From: Hypsibius dujardini | Taxonomy: Eukaryota > Tardigrada > Eutardigrada > Parachela > Hypsibiidae | Direction: 5' to 3' | DNA: 33,493 bases | Assembly (NCBI GenBank): GCA_001579985.1 | Contig: LRSR01008614.1 | Location: 1-33,493, forward strand | In this document: positions 11,014-21,453 of the stretch, in pieces | How positions within the stretch are numbered: position 1 is the stretch's first letter | Layout of the letters: each line of letters starts with the position of its first letter | Notes under the pieces: generated by a model | Database searches by the model: none | Told to the model about the DNA's origin: nothing | What the model saw: the letters and a program-made list of their open reading frames with translations, nothing else | Made by a program: the position numbers and the translations under genes

Positions 11014-13136
11014 CCTGTCTGTCTGCCTGCCTGTCTGCTTGTCTGTCTGTTCGCCCAGTCTGTACAATGCAGTAGTTGTAAGTCACTAATCAATGAGCCT
11101 GTCTGTCGCCAGCAAGGCTATTTTAATACTTTCATAATTAATCTATCGTAAGTTCCATTTCAGGACAACTGGATCACCCGACGTATGGGAAAGTCTTTGT
11201 TGCACCGGGCTCTGCATTGACTTGCTAGTACGACTCAGCTCCGATATTGGATTCTCATATGATCTCTACCAAGTGGAAGACGGGAAATGGGGCGGCAGAA
11301 TGGTTTGCTTATTATGCCTTGCATGCCATACCAAGTCTGTGTAATCGCCCTAACCGTTCTCTGTTGCAGGAAGGTGGACAGTGGAACGGCTTGATTGCTG
11401 ACCTACTAAACAAAAAAGCTCACCTTGCCCTTACATCCCTAAAGGTCACAAAGGAACGCCAGCGAACCATTGCTTTCTCTGCAGTTTTCCTGGGTTCGTC
11501 GAATTAATTTTTTTTCAGTAACAACATGTGCCTAATCAGCAATTAGAATGTTATGCCCCACAGAAACTGGAATATCAATTGTCGTTGCGAAGCGTGAAGG
11601 AGTTATTTCTCCAACTGCGTTTTTAGGCATGTTCAGGCTTGCCATATAGTAATGCCATATAAACATTTGCTTTTAATGCATATGTGCCCAAGTTAAAGCC
11701 ACGCTTTAAGCTTTGGCCTAGCAAAATAGAGGGGTCCGAGTTCAAGCCAATTCCAGTGAACGCGAGCATCTGTTTTCGATCAATCAATTGATTGAACAAA
11801 TTTATCTTTTGGCGGTCAAGCGTCCTTGATTGATTTCTGGAGTGTTTTTCGATGTCTAAAATGCCCCAGCTAAGTAAGCCTAGTAGTAGTAAAATTAGAA
11901 AAAAAAGTTCATACAAAATCTGACCTTGTCGGCGTTACAGGTCATGGCTTACTAAGCTGGGACATTTTAGACATGAAAAACACTCAAGAAATCAATCAAG
12001 GACGCTTGATCCCCAAAAGAAAAATTTGCTCAATCAATTGATCGATCGAAAACAGCCGCTCGCGTTGGCTGGAATTGGCTCGAACTCGGAACCTATATTT
12101 TGCTGGGCCAGAGCTTAAAGGGTGGCTTTAACTTAGGCATATAGGCAATAAAAGCAATTGTGTACGTATATTTATGTAATTATGATTTGACCTTGTCCAG
12201 AGCTTTGGTACTTTATACGGCTGGTCTTTTCCAGAGCCCTTTGACTACGTCACCTGGATCATCTTGATGGTTGTCTGCATTCAAACTGTGGCGATCTTCA
12301 CATTCATTTTCGAATGGGTACTGCAGTCATAACGACAACAATTTCCCTCAGCCTGATTTACTGACTTATCCATCTGATTGATTATAGATGAGTCCATCCG
12401 GGTTTGCGATGCAGGCTGCCATGCACGGTACTGAAACCAAATTACCGATCTTAATATTTTTCAATCTTTTCTCTCTTCTTCTCCATTAGGAAACCAGCGT
12501 TTTAGCTTTCTGCGATCGTATTGGCTGGTCTTCGCCACGTTCTTCGGAACCAATTGTCCGGTTACGCTGCCGCGGTCCGTGACCGCCAAGACCTTGACAA
12601 CTGTTTGGGGTAAAGACTGCTGTGAGAAAACAAATTAGATCGAGCACACGAATAAATGGTTTAATCTCGCCAGGATGTTGTTCGCTGGTCTTTATCACCG
12701 TCTACACGGCGAAGTTGGCGACCTTCATGATCACCCGAGATGAGGTGTATGACATACAGGGCATCGAAGATCGCCGTTTTTTGAACCCGTACTCGAATTC
12801 GCCGCCATTTCGTTTCGGTACGATTCCGTTCGGTTCGACGTCGGAAACGATTCGACAAGCGTACCCACAGATTTACAACTACATGCAGCAGTTCAGCAGG
12901 CCCACGGTGGCGGAGGGAATCGAAGCTGTCAAAATTGGGTAGATTCTCCCCACGTGCCACTATATTTAAGAACTCGCAATTGTCAATGTGGGACGCTTGT
13001 TATATGTTCTGGAATTTTACAGAACTCTGGATGCTTTTTTATATGATGCAACCGTTTTGGAATACAGAGTAAGATATCCAAAATCTACAGAAGAACAAAC
13101 GCACCGACAGACAGGCAGGCAGACAAATAAATAGAC

Positions 13137-13185
<49 letters not shown>

Positions 13186-13961
13186 TTATACGATGTTCTC
13201 TCGCAGGTCGGTTCGGATCAGGACTGTAAAATTTTGACTACTGGATCATGGTTTGCCACAACTGGTTACGGTATCGCATTTGCTCAGGGCTCCAGCTTCC
13301 TCTCAATGTTCGATGAGTACCTGCTGAAGTACCAGAGAAACGGTATGCTATTGTTATCACCAGTACATAATGGCTAAACTGCTGACCTACATGTACATTA
13401 TATGGCGCTTTCATTTTTACATCAGGGTTCCTGGAGCAGTTACAGAGTTTCTGGCTGACCGGAGCTTGCAAGCAACGGGAGCAAGACAAATCGTCCCACG
13501 CCCTGGGCATCAAGAACTTCTTTAGCGCTTTCATCTTCCTGGGAGGGGGCGTTGTCTGCGGCGTAATTTGCCTGCTGATCGAATGGATCTACTTCCACTG
13601 TCTTCGGTTGGGCTTCTGCCGGTGGTTGTACTCATGCGGGATGTGCCGAATCCTCTGTCTGAGTGTAGAGCGGTCCCTGCCAGCAGCGAGTCGGCATCGT
13701 TCGCACTCCAGTGGGGAGTCCCAATCCCACTCGGACTTTGTCTTGATCACCGATCTCAGCAAGAATGCGGAGGAACTACGAAGAGCCAGGAGCGAGGTGG
13801 ACAAACTGGAAAAAATCCGCGAACGGCTAAGGACCGCATCCGCTAATAATAAGGCGAAGCCGGCTCCCGTGAAAAGCAACGGCTTTTTCCGGAGACGAAC
13901 CAGAAGAGACTCGTCGCGCGGGGCGAAGTTAAATGTTGTTGAGCTGGAAACGGTCCTTTGA
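7768..13961 (+). CDS. Ionotropic glutamate receptor, NMDA-like subunit
   Basis: Twenty-one exons join to 970 residues: 7768-7910, 8046-8154, 8458-8595, 8955-9022, 9086-9196, 9263-9377, 9685-9829, 9924-10101, 10353-10497, 10580-10730, 10849-10906, 11164-11302, 11370-11493, 11564-11626, 12235-12317, 12388-12427, 12490-12609, 12674-12938, 13023-13068, 13207-13342, 13426-13961. Order: signal peptide (1-23), amino-terminal domain (to about 385), S1 with CCTGLCIDLL and QWNGLI, M1 (567-588), pore loop (607-640), M3 (644-662), S2, M4 (823-844), and a 126-residue cytosolic tail with a coiled coil at 902-928. Arg530 and Asp740 match the conserved ligand carboxyl and amino contacts. The WPGG segment and CC.G.C pattern favour NMDA-like receptors, but a sponge-type lineage-specific class is possible. 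The Q/R/N site is Gly623 and the M3 gate reads VYTAKLATF. Intron 14 has a GC donor. Confidence 0.92.
8606..8705. repeat. 20-bp tandem repeat, receptor intron 3
   Basis: About five copies of a 20-base unit with core GTGGGTTCGTCACG begin 11 bases after the intron 3 donor. Copies differ by one to three bases. Confidence 0.85.
9497..9601. repeat. (CAGA)n array, receptor intron 6
   Basis: Pure CAGA units followed by CAGA interspersed with GGACATATAGA units, inside the intron 9378-9684. Confidence 0.92.
10964..11050. repeat. (CTGT)n array, receptor intron 11
   Basis: About 14 nearly perfect CTGT units, then CTGC-containing variants, inside the intron 10907-11163. Confidence 0.92.
11627..12234 (+). 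other. GC-AG intron with a 500-bp hairpin
   Basis: The receptor frame requires exon 14 to end TTTTTAG and the next exon to begin AGCCCTTTGAC, restoring the conserved AFLEPF segment before M1. The intron therefore starts GCATGT, a GC donor. The nearby GT at 11631 leads to a stop codon at once. The intron is mostly one long inverted repeat (11663-12161); without it only about 109 bases remain, a normal size for this gene. Confidence 0.8.
11663..12161. repeat. Long inverted repeat, arms about 217 bp
   Basis: Left arm 11663-11880 and right arm 11946-12161 are reverse complements at roughly 85-90 per cent by eye, with a 65-base loop. Both arms share AAGTTAAAGCCAC, CGATCAATTGATTG and GCGTCCTTGATTGATTTC. 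There is no coding capacity. It could be a large foldback element or two opposed copies of one repeat. Confidence 0.88.
13105..13186. repeat. (CAGA)n array, receptor intron 19
   Basis: CAGA units with a few CAGG and TAGA variants, filling most of the 138-base intron 13069-13206. Confidence 0.92.
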
Positions 13962-14160
13962 TTTCTTTATGTTGGATCTCATGTGTATGTCCTGCCGTAT
14001 TGAAGAATACGTTATATCCGTTATGGCAGCACTTTGTTCTGGTCACTCGCCATCATCCAGAAAAAGCTTCGCTCATCTACTCTACTTACGGCACGGATCG
14101 GTTATTGTAGGCGCACAGTAATTTGCATCTGTATGGGATCTGAAATTAAACTTACTATTA

Positions 14161-14398
14161 TTAGTAAGGGGAGAAATCTGCATTTCGGCTCACCATTCAT
14201 TCGGTCGATAAATAGGCTCACTCGTGGGTTTTTCTTTGATGGCAGGTGCTTGATTGTTTGATTTTTAGAAGTGCTAGTATAGGATATAGAACAGAAATCA
14301 AACAATCAAGCACCTGCCGTCAAAGAAAAACCCATGAGTGAGTGGACTTTTCGACCAAGTGGAGGGTAAGCCGAAATACAGACTTCACCTCATACTTA
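14161..14398. mobile_element. Foldback element, 238 bp
   Basis: Left arm 14161-14264 pairs with right arm 14295-14398; the central 48 bases (CACTCGTGGGTTTTTCTTTG onward) are almost perfect and the outer parts diverge to about 75 per cent. The loop is about 30 bases. It lies 200 bases after the receptor stop codon, so it may be in the 3' UTR and fold in RNA. Confidence 0.78.
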
Positions 14399-14517
14399 AA
14401 AAAGCTTAATAATCAACGTCAGATTTTTGCTTGCTCCACGGGGAATCGATTTCTTTTGCCATCCGGCACGATTTGAGTGCAAGAAGTATTTTGTTTCTTC
14501 AAAGTAAAAAATAAATT

Positions 14518-14727
14518 CAGTTTTTTTGGGCGACTTTAAAAACCTCAAGTTTGTTGGACTGACCACTGTCTACTGTCGAGTTTGAAACAAAATTACCGTT
14601 GAAAACTGGTTCTTGCACTGGTCCGCACTATATTTGGTTTAAAAATCAATCAATCAATGAGTTTCTACAGTAGGTCAGTTTTATTCATTTTTGACAAACA
14701 ATCGGACGCTTTTTTTACTACTGGCCA
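14518..14727 (+). repeat. Dispersed repeat, copy 1
   Basis: About 210 bases similar (around 75 per cent by eye) and in the same orientation to 17662-17868. Shared blocks include CTGACCACT, GAAACAAAATTACC, AATCAATCAATCAATGAGTT (with a few changes) and GGTCAGTTTTAT. It is probably a remnant of a transposable element family. Confidence 0.7.
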
Positions 14728-15236
14728 CGTGCCAGTCAAAATCCGACTCAGAGAATTACTGTTAGAGACTGTCAATAGATGCTCAACTTGGTGGGTAGAA
14801 AAAACCATGTAGTTTGAGTAATTATGGCCAGCTCAAAGCCTACGAAGACCTTTTTCACTCCAAAACAGTGAAAACTGGTTAACTTTGGCAATTTCTGCCG
14901 GACATTGGTCAAGCAGTAATGGACCAAACCATAATCGTTAAACTTCAAAAAATTTACCGTCTTTTAAAATCAGTTAAGTTTAGTAAAATCGCTCAAACCA
15001 TATCGCTAGTTGACGACATTTTGGGCGTTAACTGATTATCGAGATTTTACGGGGAGTGTGTGAAAGACCACGTCAGTTGGTGAGCCGGAGCTAATAATGA
15101 CAATTGTTCCAGTCAGAATATCGCGAAACAATTTTTTTTTCAGTGCTGAGGCACTTTGAGTAGAACAAACATACAAACTGTCAGATGACATTTTAGAGGA
15201 CTAGACAAAATACAGTGACGGTGAGCTAAGGACTTG

Positions 15237-15506
15237 AATTGGGTCCGGACATCCGTTCGCCTGAGTGCGGGCGTTCGTTCGTCTGGGTTCGAACATCCGT
15301 TCGCCTGGGTGCGAACGTTCGTTCGTCTGGATCCGAACATCCGTTTGTCTGGGTGCGAGCGTTCGTTCGCCTGGATCCGAACATCCGTTCGCCTAGGTGC
15401 GAGCGTTCGTTCGCCTGGATCCGAACATCCGTTCGCCTGGGTGTGAACATCCGTTTGCCTGGGTGCGAACGTTCGTTCGTCTGGGTGCGAGCGTTCGTTC
15501 GCCCAT
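15237..15506. repeat. 22-bp CpG-rich minisatellite with 44-bp higher order
   Basis: About twelve copies of a 22-base unit. Two unit types alternate, one with core GAACGTTCGTTCG and one with core GATCCGAACATCCG, giving a 44-base higher-order period. It stays open on both strands because stops are rare in the unit, but it has no start context or homology, so I do not call it coding. Confidence 0.88.
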
Positions 15507-16450
15507 ACTAGTCTCCACCGTTTCGTCCGTTACCTAATTCCTTTAAGACCTTCATCTTGCACTGCATCGGAGTCCTTCCTACGGCGCTTCATCCAGACTA
15601 GCTGATTCATGGCCACGGTCCTGTCCAGACGTTCATTCGACTTTGGCCTACCATAAATGACGATTCTTGGAACTTGGCAGCCGCGCGAACAACCAGCCGC
15701 TCACAACAATACTTTTTCCTGTTCTGTTTGCGCTTCTCAAAAGTCCGCCTCCGGGCACAAGAATAACACTCGCACACACGTTTGACTTGTACAAAATGAA
15801 GTACCAACCCGGACGATGTATACAAGCAGACAATTGGCCGGGCGGTCTCGCTTAATTCGTTTACCATACAGACACATACAGGATGCAATACCACGAATTG
15901 AACATGAGCTTGTACAAACTCAATCTAAAGTCGCATTTTGATGCCCGGTAGTAACGCTGGTTCCTTTATAAGTTATACAAGTACTACAGTATCTGATTTG
16001 TTCGGTTGATGAGTAGTTAAGTCAAAGGATGTGCGTTAGAAACAGCCCAGTCACCTGTGTATACATTGACATTTCCCATTCATTGCACTAATACGTGTAG
16101 ACTCAACTCCGTCTACCCGCGTATACCATCTCCAAAGGAGTGAATGTTCTATAAAGAAAGAGGTGTGAATTGTGATGAACCGAGCTGTGTCGGTCTACAA
16201 ATTACTTATGCATGCACCGAATTCGTTTATTATACAGCCCGCTCGTGAGCATACAAAACCGGATCATTTTGTGATTACTTCAGTCATTTCTTGTTTGCTT
16301 CCTTGGAATTAGTTTTTATTGACGAGGACTTGAGATATAGAAATCTCAACTGCGGCGCACCGTCGACGATTTCTCCATGGCACACTTTCCCCTATAATTT
16401 CTGCGAGTGATTGATGATCCTTCACTCTGATTGACTAACCGTGTTGAAAA

Positions 16451-19400
16451 ATGGACCAACCGACCAGCGTGGATAACAGCAGCAGCAGCAGCAGCAGCTA
16501 TAACAACAACAACATTGACAACGCAAAAAGTGCAAGAAAGTTCAAGAATCCCTTTGCTGCCCCGGATCCGGACAGTGAGGATGAACCGAAATGCGGCATG
16601 TTCGGCTGGTTCCCCGCCTGGTTGCAGTTGTTCAGTAACATGAAGGTAGCACGTCTGTTCTCATCCTTGCTTGATTGGTTCACCTCAAAAGTGAAAAATG
16701 CTCAATGGAGTAATTTGTGTAGGTATTCATGTTCTGCTTTGTCGCACTCGGAGTCTTTCACGGTGAGACCTCATTGCAGGGGGGGGGGGAAGGAATAGTT
16801 TGACCGCCCTACCAGTGCACATGTACTGTACTGTCTCGATCATTTGGTGGTGCGTTTTAGATCCACCGTATATTATGACTGCAGTGAAGCAGAGTGTGTG
16901 CAGTCATAATGTACGGGTGGGTCTGAAAAGCCGCACCAAATGATCGAGACAGTACGGTATCTTATTATTGAGCTGCGGTAGAGAGACTGAATTACGTGCA
17001 CACGGAGGACAAACATTGCAGGCTGCGTATATTCGCCCCGAGACGGACAACTTTACAGTTACTTTAATTATTTACTGAAAACACAGACGTAAAAATTTTG
17101 ACGGGATTTTTTCATATTTTTTTTCGTATTCCAATAGGGATGTCCCATAGCTACATGGGTGCGGTTCTTCCGTCCATCGAGCGGCGATTCGGCTTTGCCA
17201 GCTCGAAGATCGGAACCGTGAAGGCCATGAGCGACGTGAGTTGGAGTTTGTCTCAGAAGAAAATGTATTTTGACGACCACGCCCTACTGCGCAATTTATC
17301 ACGACCGTTGCCTGATAGGTCAGTCATATTTTTGCGGCCTTAATCGTTGGCCACTACGGCGGCTCCGGACATCGTCCACGATGGATCTCTATGGGAATGT
17401 TCGTGCTAGGCTTAGCGATGCTGCTCTTCGCCGCACCGGAAATCATTTTTCCGGTCAAAGGACACAGCCTAACCACGGCGGGAACCACCAAAAACACCGC
17501 GGGTCGTTTACCCGACGACGAACTATGTCTCATCCCAATGAACGGGACATCCAAGAAACCGGCTGTCTGCACGGCGGGCGAACAGGAACAGGAGGGTAAT
17601 CTCGGTCCGTTGATTGTCTTCGGGGTCGCTGAATTTCTTATGGGACTCGGAGCCACCACGGTAATTTTTTTGAGCGACCTAAAAAAATTCATATTTTTGG
17701 GCTGACCACTTTCCACAGTTGAGAGTTAGAAACAAAATTACCCAATGAAAATTGAGTCGTAACACATGACCGCGCCATATTTAATTAGAACATCAATCAA
17801 TCGATCAATCAGTTTCCATAGTAGTCAGTTTTATGCACTTTTTGACAAAAAATCGAACGCCATTTTTTCCGTGGCCGTGGCCTTGGTCCTTTGTGACATG
17901 ACCTCAAATATTTTACGGTGGTGGCTCGTACGGAATAACTTGCAAATGCGGATATGAGTCTGCCCATTTTGATCCAACAATCGCAGCGAGTGCGACAAAT
18001 ACAAACAAAAATGAGCTCTTCCTGCGTGCACCTTTACTGACTGCGCATCTGTTCTTTTTCGCTTTCCTTACAGCCAATGATCTTGGGATTGCCCTTTGTG
18101 GATGACGTGAGTATTTTCATCGGTTCGGTTTCTTTCTAGCCTCCGCCCCGGCTCAGTTCCTTTTATATTTTACTTATTCCGTTTTTTTTTTCACAGAATG
18201 TCAGTTACAAGAGCACGCCGTTTTATTTCAGTAAGTAATCCAACTGTGAACTGTCATTCATCGCATAGTTCCGGTCCTAGACAAACTCTTGGTCCTAGAC
18301 AAACTCTTGGTCCTAGACAAACTCTTGGTCCTAGACAAACTCTTGGCCATGGTCCGGTATTATGAAAGATTTGATAGCAAAGTTTGATTGTCATCGGTTC
18401 GCTTTGCAGCTCTATCATTCGCTGGCCGACTGTTCGGCCCTCTGATGGGTTTCGGTTTGGGCGCGATCTTCAACAGCATCTACTTCGACTTTTCCCGTAA
18501 GAAACTGTCAAATATGCTTGTTAAACGGGTTTTCAATCAACGTATAAGCATTTCCTATTGGCTTAGGTCCCCACTTTTCCCAGACTGACCCTCGATGGAT
18601 TTCGGCATGGTATCTGGGTTTTATTGTCTGTGGACTTGGTGTGTGCCTGTTTGCCGTCACCATCGGGGTAAGTTTAAATTTCCTACTAATAATTCCTTAA
18701 CAGACAGAACAATGAAGCTTTTTTCAGTGCTTTCCCGCCGTCATGCCGACCCGGAAAAGTCTCACCAAATCAGGACTCTCCAAAACGGAATCCGTTCAGT
18801 CCACCAAGACACATAATCATCACGGCAAGCCGAAACAGGAGAAAGTCGTCTTAAAAGGTATGAGCGCGTAGGTGCCGATAGAATCCGCTTTCAATTTATC
18901 AGTCTAATTCTCAAGTCGATGAAGCGATTCTTCTCGCCTTCAATTTACTGTAGTTTGTCGTAGAAGTGGTGGGAGCGGCGTTCGCTTCATGCTAGGGAAC
19001 ATCATTCAAAACGAACGCCGCTCCCACCACTTCTACGAGAAACTACAGTATTAGTCTAACTCTGAAGTCGATCAGCGGTTCTTCTGGCTTGCTCTACGGA
19101 ACCCTGGACGTAATGTGGCGAACAAATGTAATTGCTATTTTATTATCTTCACAGATTTGCCCCGCAATTTGAAAAGACTCCTGACCAATTCAACATACGT
19201 GATCAAACTTGGCTCACAGCTTCTGGAAGGTCTATCTATTGCCGGTTCGTCTTTCTATAAGAATCTTTTTCTAAACTTATTTGTTTCGCGTGGGAGTCAT
19301 TTTTACCTCATTGGTTCTTTTGTCTGCCCCCCCCCCGACACCCGGCAAACAGGTTACATGGGCTTTTCACAGAAATTCATTCAGAACCAGTACCGCATCG

Positions 19401-21266
19401 CACCGTCAATTGCCAGTCTAGCCGGAGGTTAGTTCTCCTGACGAAAAGTGATTCAAAAAGTGATGCCGTGATGCAATACAATGTTGTACAGTACTGTGCA
19501 ACGTGTTGGGTGATACAGTGCAACGTGTTGGGTGATACAATGCAACGTGTTGGGTGATACAATGCAATGTGATGGGTGGTACAATGCAATGTGATGGGTG
19601 ATACAATGCAGCGTGTTGGGTTAATCTAAATTAATCGTCATAGGTGTGCCGCCGGTCTTCGCGGGATTTCTGGGAATCGCTATCGGCAGTACGTTAATTA
19701 AGCGGTTGAAATTCGCACCCCGTCACGTGTCGATGATGACCATCGTGTCGGCGGTGATCGCTTCCGCCTGTTACTTCAGCGTCATTGGTATGGGCTGCGA
19801 TACGCCCGACATCGTCGGTATCGGCCTGGGTCCCGGTAGCCCGGCTGCCAGTGCACCGACAGACCCTTTATTGTAAGAACCCTCAGCAGTTGGCTATGTG
19901 CGTAAGCTGAAGCGACTGGTTTCCCGTTTCAGACTGGACTTGGAGACGTGTGACGCCAAGCACAACTGCAGCTGCCATTCCAGACAGTTCAGTCCAGTGT
20001 GTGATCGACTGACCAACATCACCTACGTCTCACCTTGCTATGCCGGATGCACCGGTGCTACTTACGTGAACAAAGTAAAAACCACATGACGATGTTCTCG
20101 AGTTGTCTGTTTGGTACTGTATGCATATGCGGCCAACTGATGTTTTTTTCCCATTACAGACAAAATTTTTCACCAGTTGTGCCTGCGTCTCGAATGTCAC
20201 CCTGTTCCAAGATGATCCGAAATTTCCGTTCAAACAAAGTCTATCCAAATTTCCGTCACACGTTGTAGCTGGAATTTGTCCCAGCACATGCGGCAATTTC
20301 TATCAGTATATTATTGTCATGTGTATTGCAAAGTTCCTAATGGGTATACCGCTTGCTGGAATTCTGATGATTCAGTTCCGGTAGGTCACCCTCCACCGTT
20401 TCAGTATTGTGGCCTTGTTTTTGTCTAAGCCTGTCAGTGTGCTTGTTCTTCTGTCTGTCTGCCTGCCGTTCGGTCTGGTTGACTGTCTGCCGCTCTGTCT
20501 GGTTGACTGTCTGCCTGTCTGCCTGCCTGACTGTTTATCTACCTCACTCTCTGTCTTTTTGTTTGTCTGTTTATCTGTCTGATTGCCTGCCGGTCTGCCC
20601 GCTTATTTATCTGTTTGTCTGCAAGTAAGTTTATCTCACTGTGCGTACAACCGTGCATAAACCGTTCGAATTCTTCTATAGAATTGTGGATTACGACCTA
20701 AAAAGTATCGCCAACGCGGTGTCTTCCATTGTGATGTCCGCTCTGGGGTTCTTACCGGCGCCTATCATTGCGGGATTTATCATCGATTCGACCTGTCGTT
20801 TCTGGCAGACATCCGTCTGCAACGTAAAGGGAGCATGCCTCCTTTACGACGTTGACGCCTTCCGAACGAAACTGCACGCCAGCGTGGGGGTCTGCAAATT
20901 ACTGGCGGCGATACTAGATTGCCTCGTAAGTGAAAGCACACCGCGTATTCGTCTGAACTAAGGAACATCCACGTCGCTCGTTTTTGTTAGGTCACCTATA
21001 AACTATGGAACGTCAGTTTTGACCGGGATGAAGGGGCCCCACCAGCCGGCACAGAGACCATGATCATCGGCACCGAACTGCCGACTGTGACCATCCAACG
21101 CGATCGGCAAAACAGTTCTGATTCCGACGCCTCAACCGGCACAGACACTGCCGCGTCGGAACAATCCAATGCGCGCTTTTTTAGCATCCCCAACGAGCGC
21201 GCTTCCGGCTTCCAACCGGTTCACATCGGCCTGTCCAAGCGTCTCAGCTATCCTATTACGACGTGA
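16451..21266 (+). CDS. Organic anion transporter polypeptide (SLCO/OATP family)
   Basis: Sixteen exons join in phase to 778 residues: 16451-16645, 16723-16762, 17138-17235, 17319-17660, 18074-18106, 18197-18230, 18410-18496, 18567-18667, 18728-18857, 19155-19244, 19353-19427, 19644-19872, 19933-20074, 20160-20380, 20682-20925, 20991-21266. OATPs are 12-helix plasma-membrane carriers of amphipathic anions such as steroid conjugates and prostanoids. Signatures: IERRFGFASSKIGTV in TM2, GHRPRW, the hallmark TDPRWISAWYLGF (283-295), and the extracellular Cys-rich Kazal-like loop around 485-545 (CSCHSRQFSPVCD and SPCYAGC). The N-terminus has Ser and Asn runs, encoded partly by an AGC repeat at 16477-16497. 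The tail is Ser/Thr rich. Small exons 2, 5 and 6 were placed by phase and homology. It ends 187 bases from the convergent lipid-binding gene. Confidence 0.94.
16824..16959. mobile_element. MITE-like hairpin in SLCO intron 2, 136 bp
   Basis: Arms of about 60 bases (16824-16883 and 16900-16959) with a loop of about 16 bases. Both ends read TACTGTACTGTCTCG or TACCGTACTGTCTCG inward, so TA flanks a CTGTA-like terminus. It has no coding capacity. Confidence 0.82.
17662..17868 (+). repeat. Dispersed repeat, copy 2, SLCO intron 4
   Basis: Same-strand match to 14518-14727. It begins immediately after the donor of exon 4 and fills half of the intron 17661-18073. Confidence 0.7.
18273..18344. repeat. 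18-bp tandem repeat, SLCO intron 6
   Basis: Four identical copies of GGTCCTAGACAAACTCTT. Perfect identity suggests recent expansion or contraction. Confidence 0.93.
18900..19095. mobile_element. MITE-like hairpin flanked by direct repeats, SLCO intron 9
   Basis: A 105-base hairpin (18946-19050) has arms of about 39 bases that differ at one position, beginning TACTGTAGTTT. It is bracketed by direct repeats of about 40 bases with the shared pattern AGTCTAA-TCT-AAGTCGAT (about 18900-18940 and 19053-19092). The flanks are far too long for a usual target duplication. Confidence 0.75.
19497..19620. repeat. 22-bp tandem repeat, SLCO intron 11
   Basis: About six copies of a 22-base unit with core ACGTGTTGGGTGATACAATG, with transitions between copies, ending 20 bases before the acceptor of exon 12. 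Confidence 0.88.
20430..20622. repeat. Degenerate CTGT/CTGC array, SLCO intron 14
   Basis: CTGT, CTGC and GGTTGACTGT variants over about 190 bases inside the intron 20381-20681. Confidence 0.88.
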
Positions 21267-21413
21267 AAATGCACACGACTGTGATAAATCAAAATGTCTT
21301 CCTATAATACTCCGTCGTCGTTGCGAGGTGTTGTTTATTTTTTTTCACACCTGAAGGAAATGAAGTTTGTTATTTTTTCGCTACGCGTCATAACAGTTCA
21401 AAATAATACTAAT

Positions 21414-21419
21414 TTTATT
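21414..21419 (-). terminator. Candidate polyadenylation signal of the lipid-binding gene
   Basis: AATAAA on the minus strand, 35 bases beyond the stop codon at 21454. A second hexamer lies at 21339-21334. The stop codon of the opposing SLCO gene is only 187 bases away, so the two 3' UTRs may overlap. Confidence 0.45.
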
Positions 21420-21453
21420 CTGAAATGTCTTATCGTAAACAGATTGCAGAGAC

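Larger units (their letters stand above)
13962..16450. other. Repeat-rich intergenic region between receptor and SLCO gene
   Basis: About 2.5 kb between two genes in the same orientation. It contains a foldback (14161-14398), one copy of a dispersed repeat (14518-14727), AT-rich sequence with a short broken frame (14920-15060), and a minisatellite (15237-15506). From 15507 to 16450 I see no conserved coding frame, RNA gene or repeat; the SLCO promoter is presumably there. Confidence 0.6.

Noticed and set aside
14920-15060. Short Lys/Leu-rich frame resembling a transposase helix-turn-helix
   Set aside because: The resemblance is weak, the frame is closed by stops, and no catalytic part follows; at most a decayed remnant.
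15234-15511. Open frames across the minisatellite on both strands
   Set aside because: They arise because the 22-base unit lacks stops; no homology or splice context.
18273-18344. Regular repeat considered as a CRISPR-like array
   Set aside because: Units are contiguous with no spacers and lie in an animal intron.
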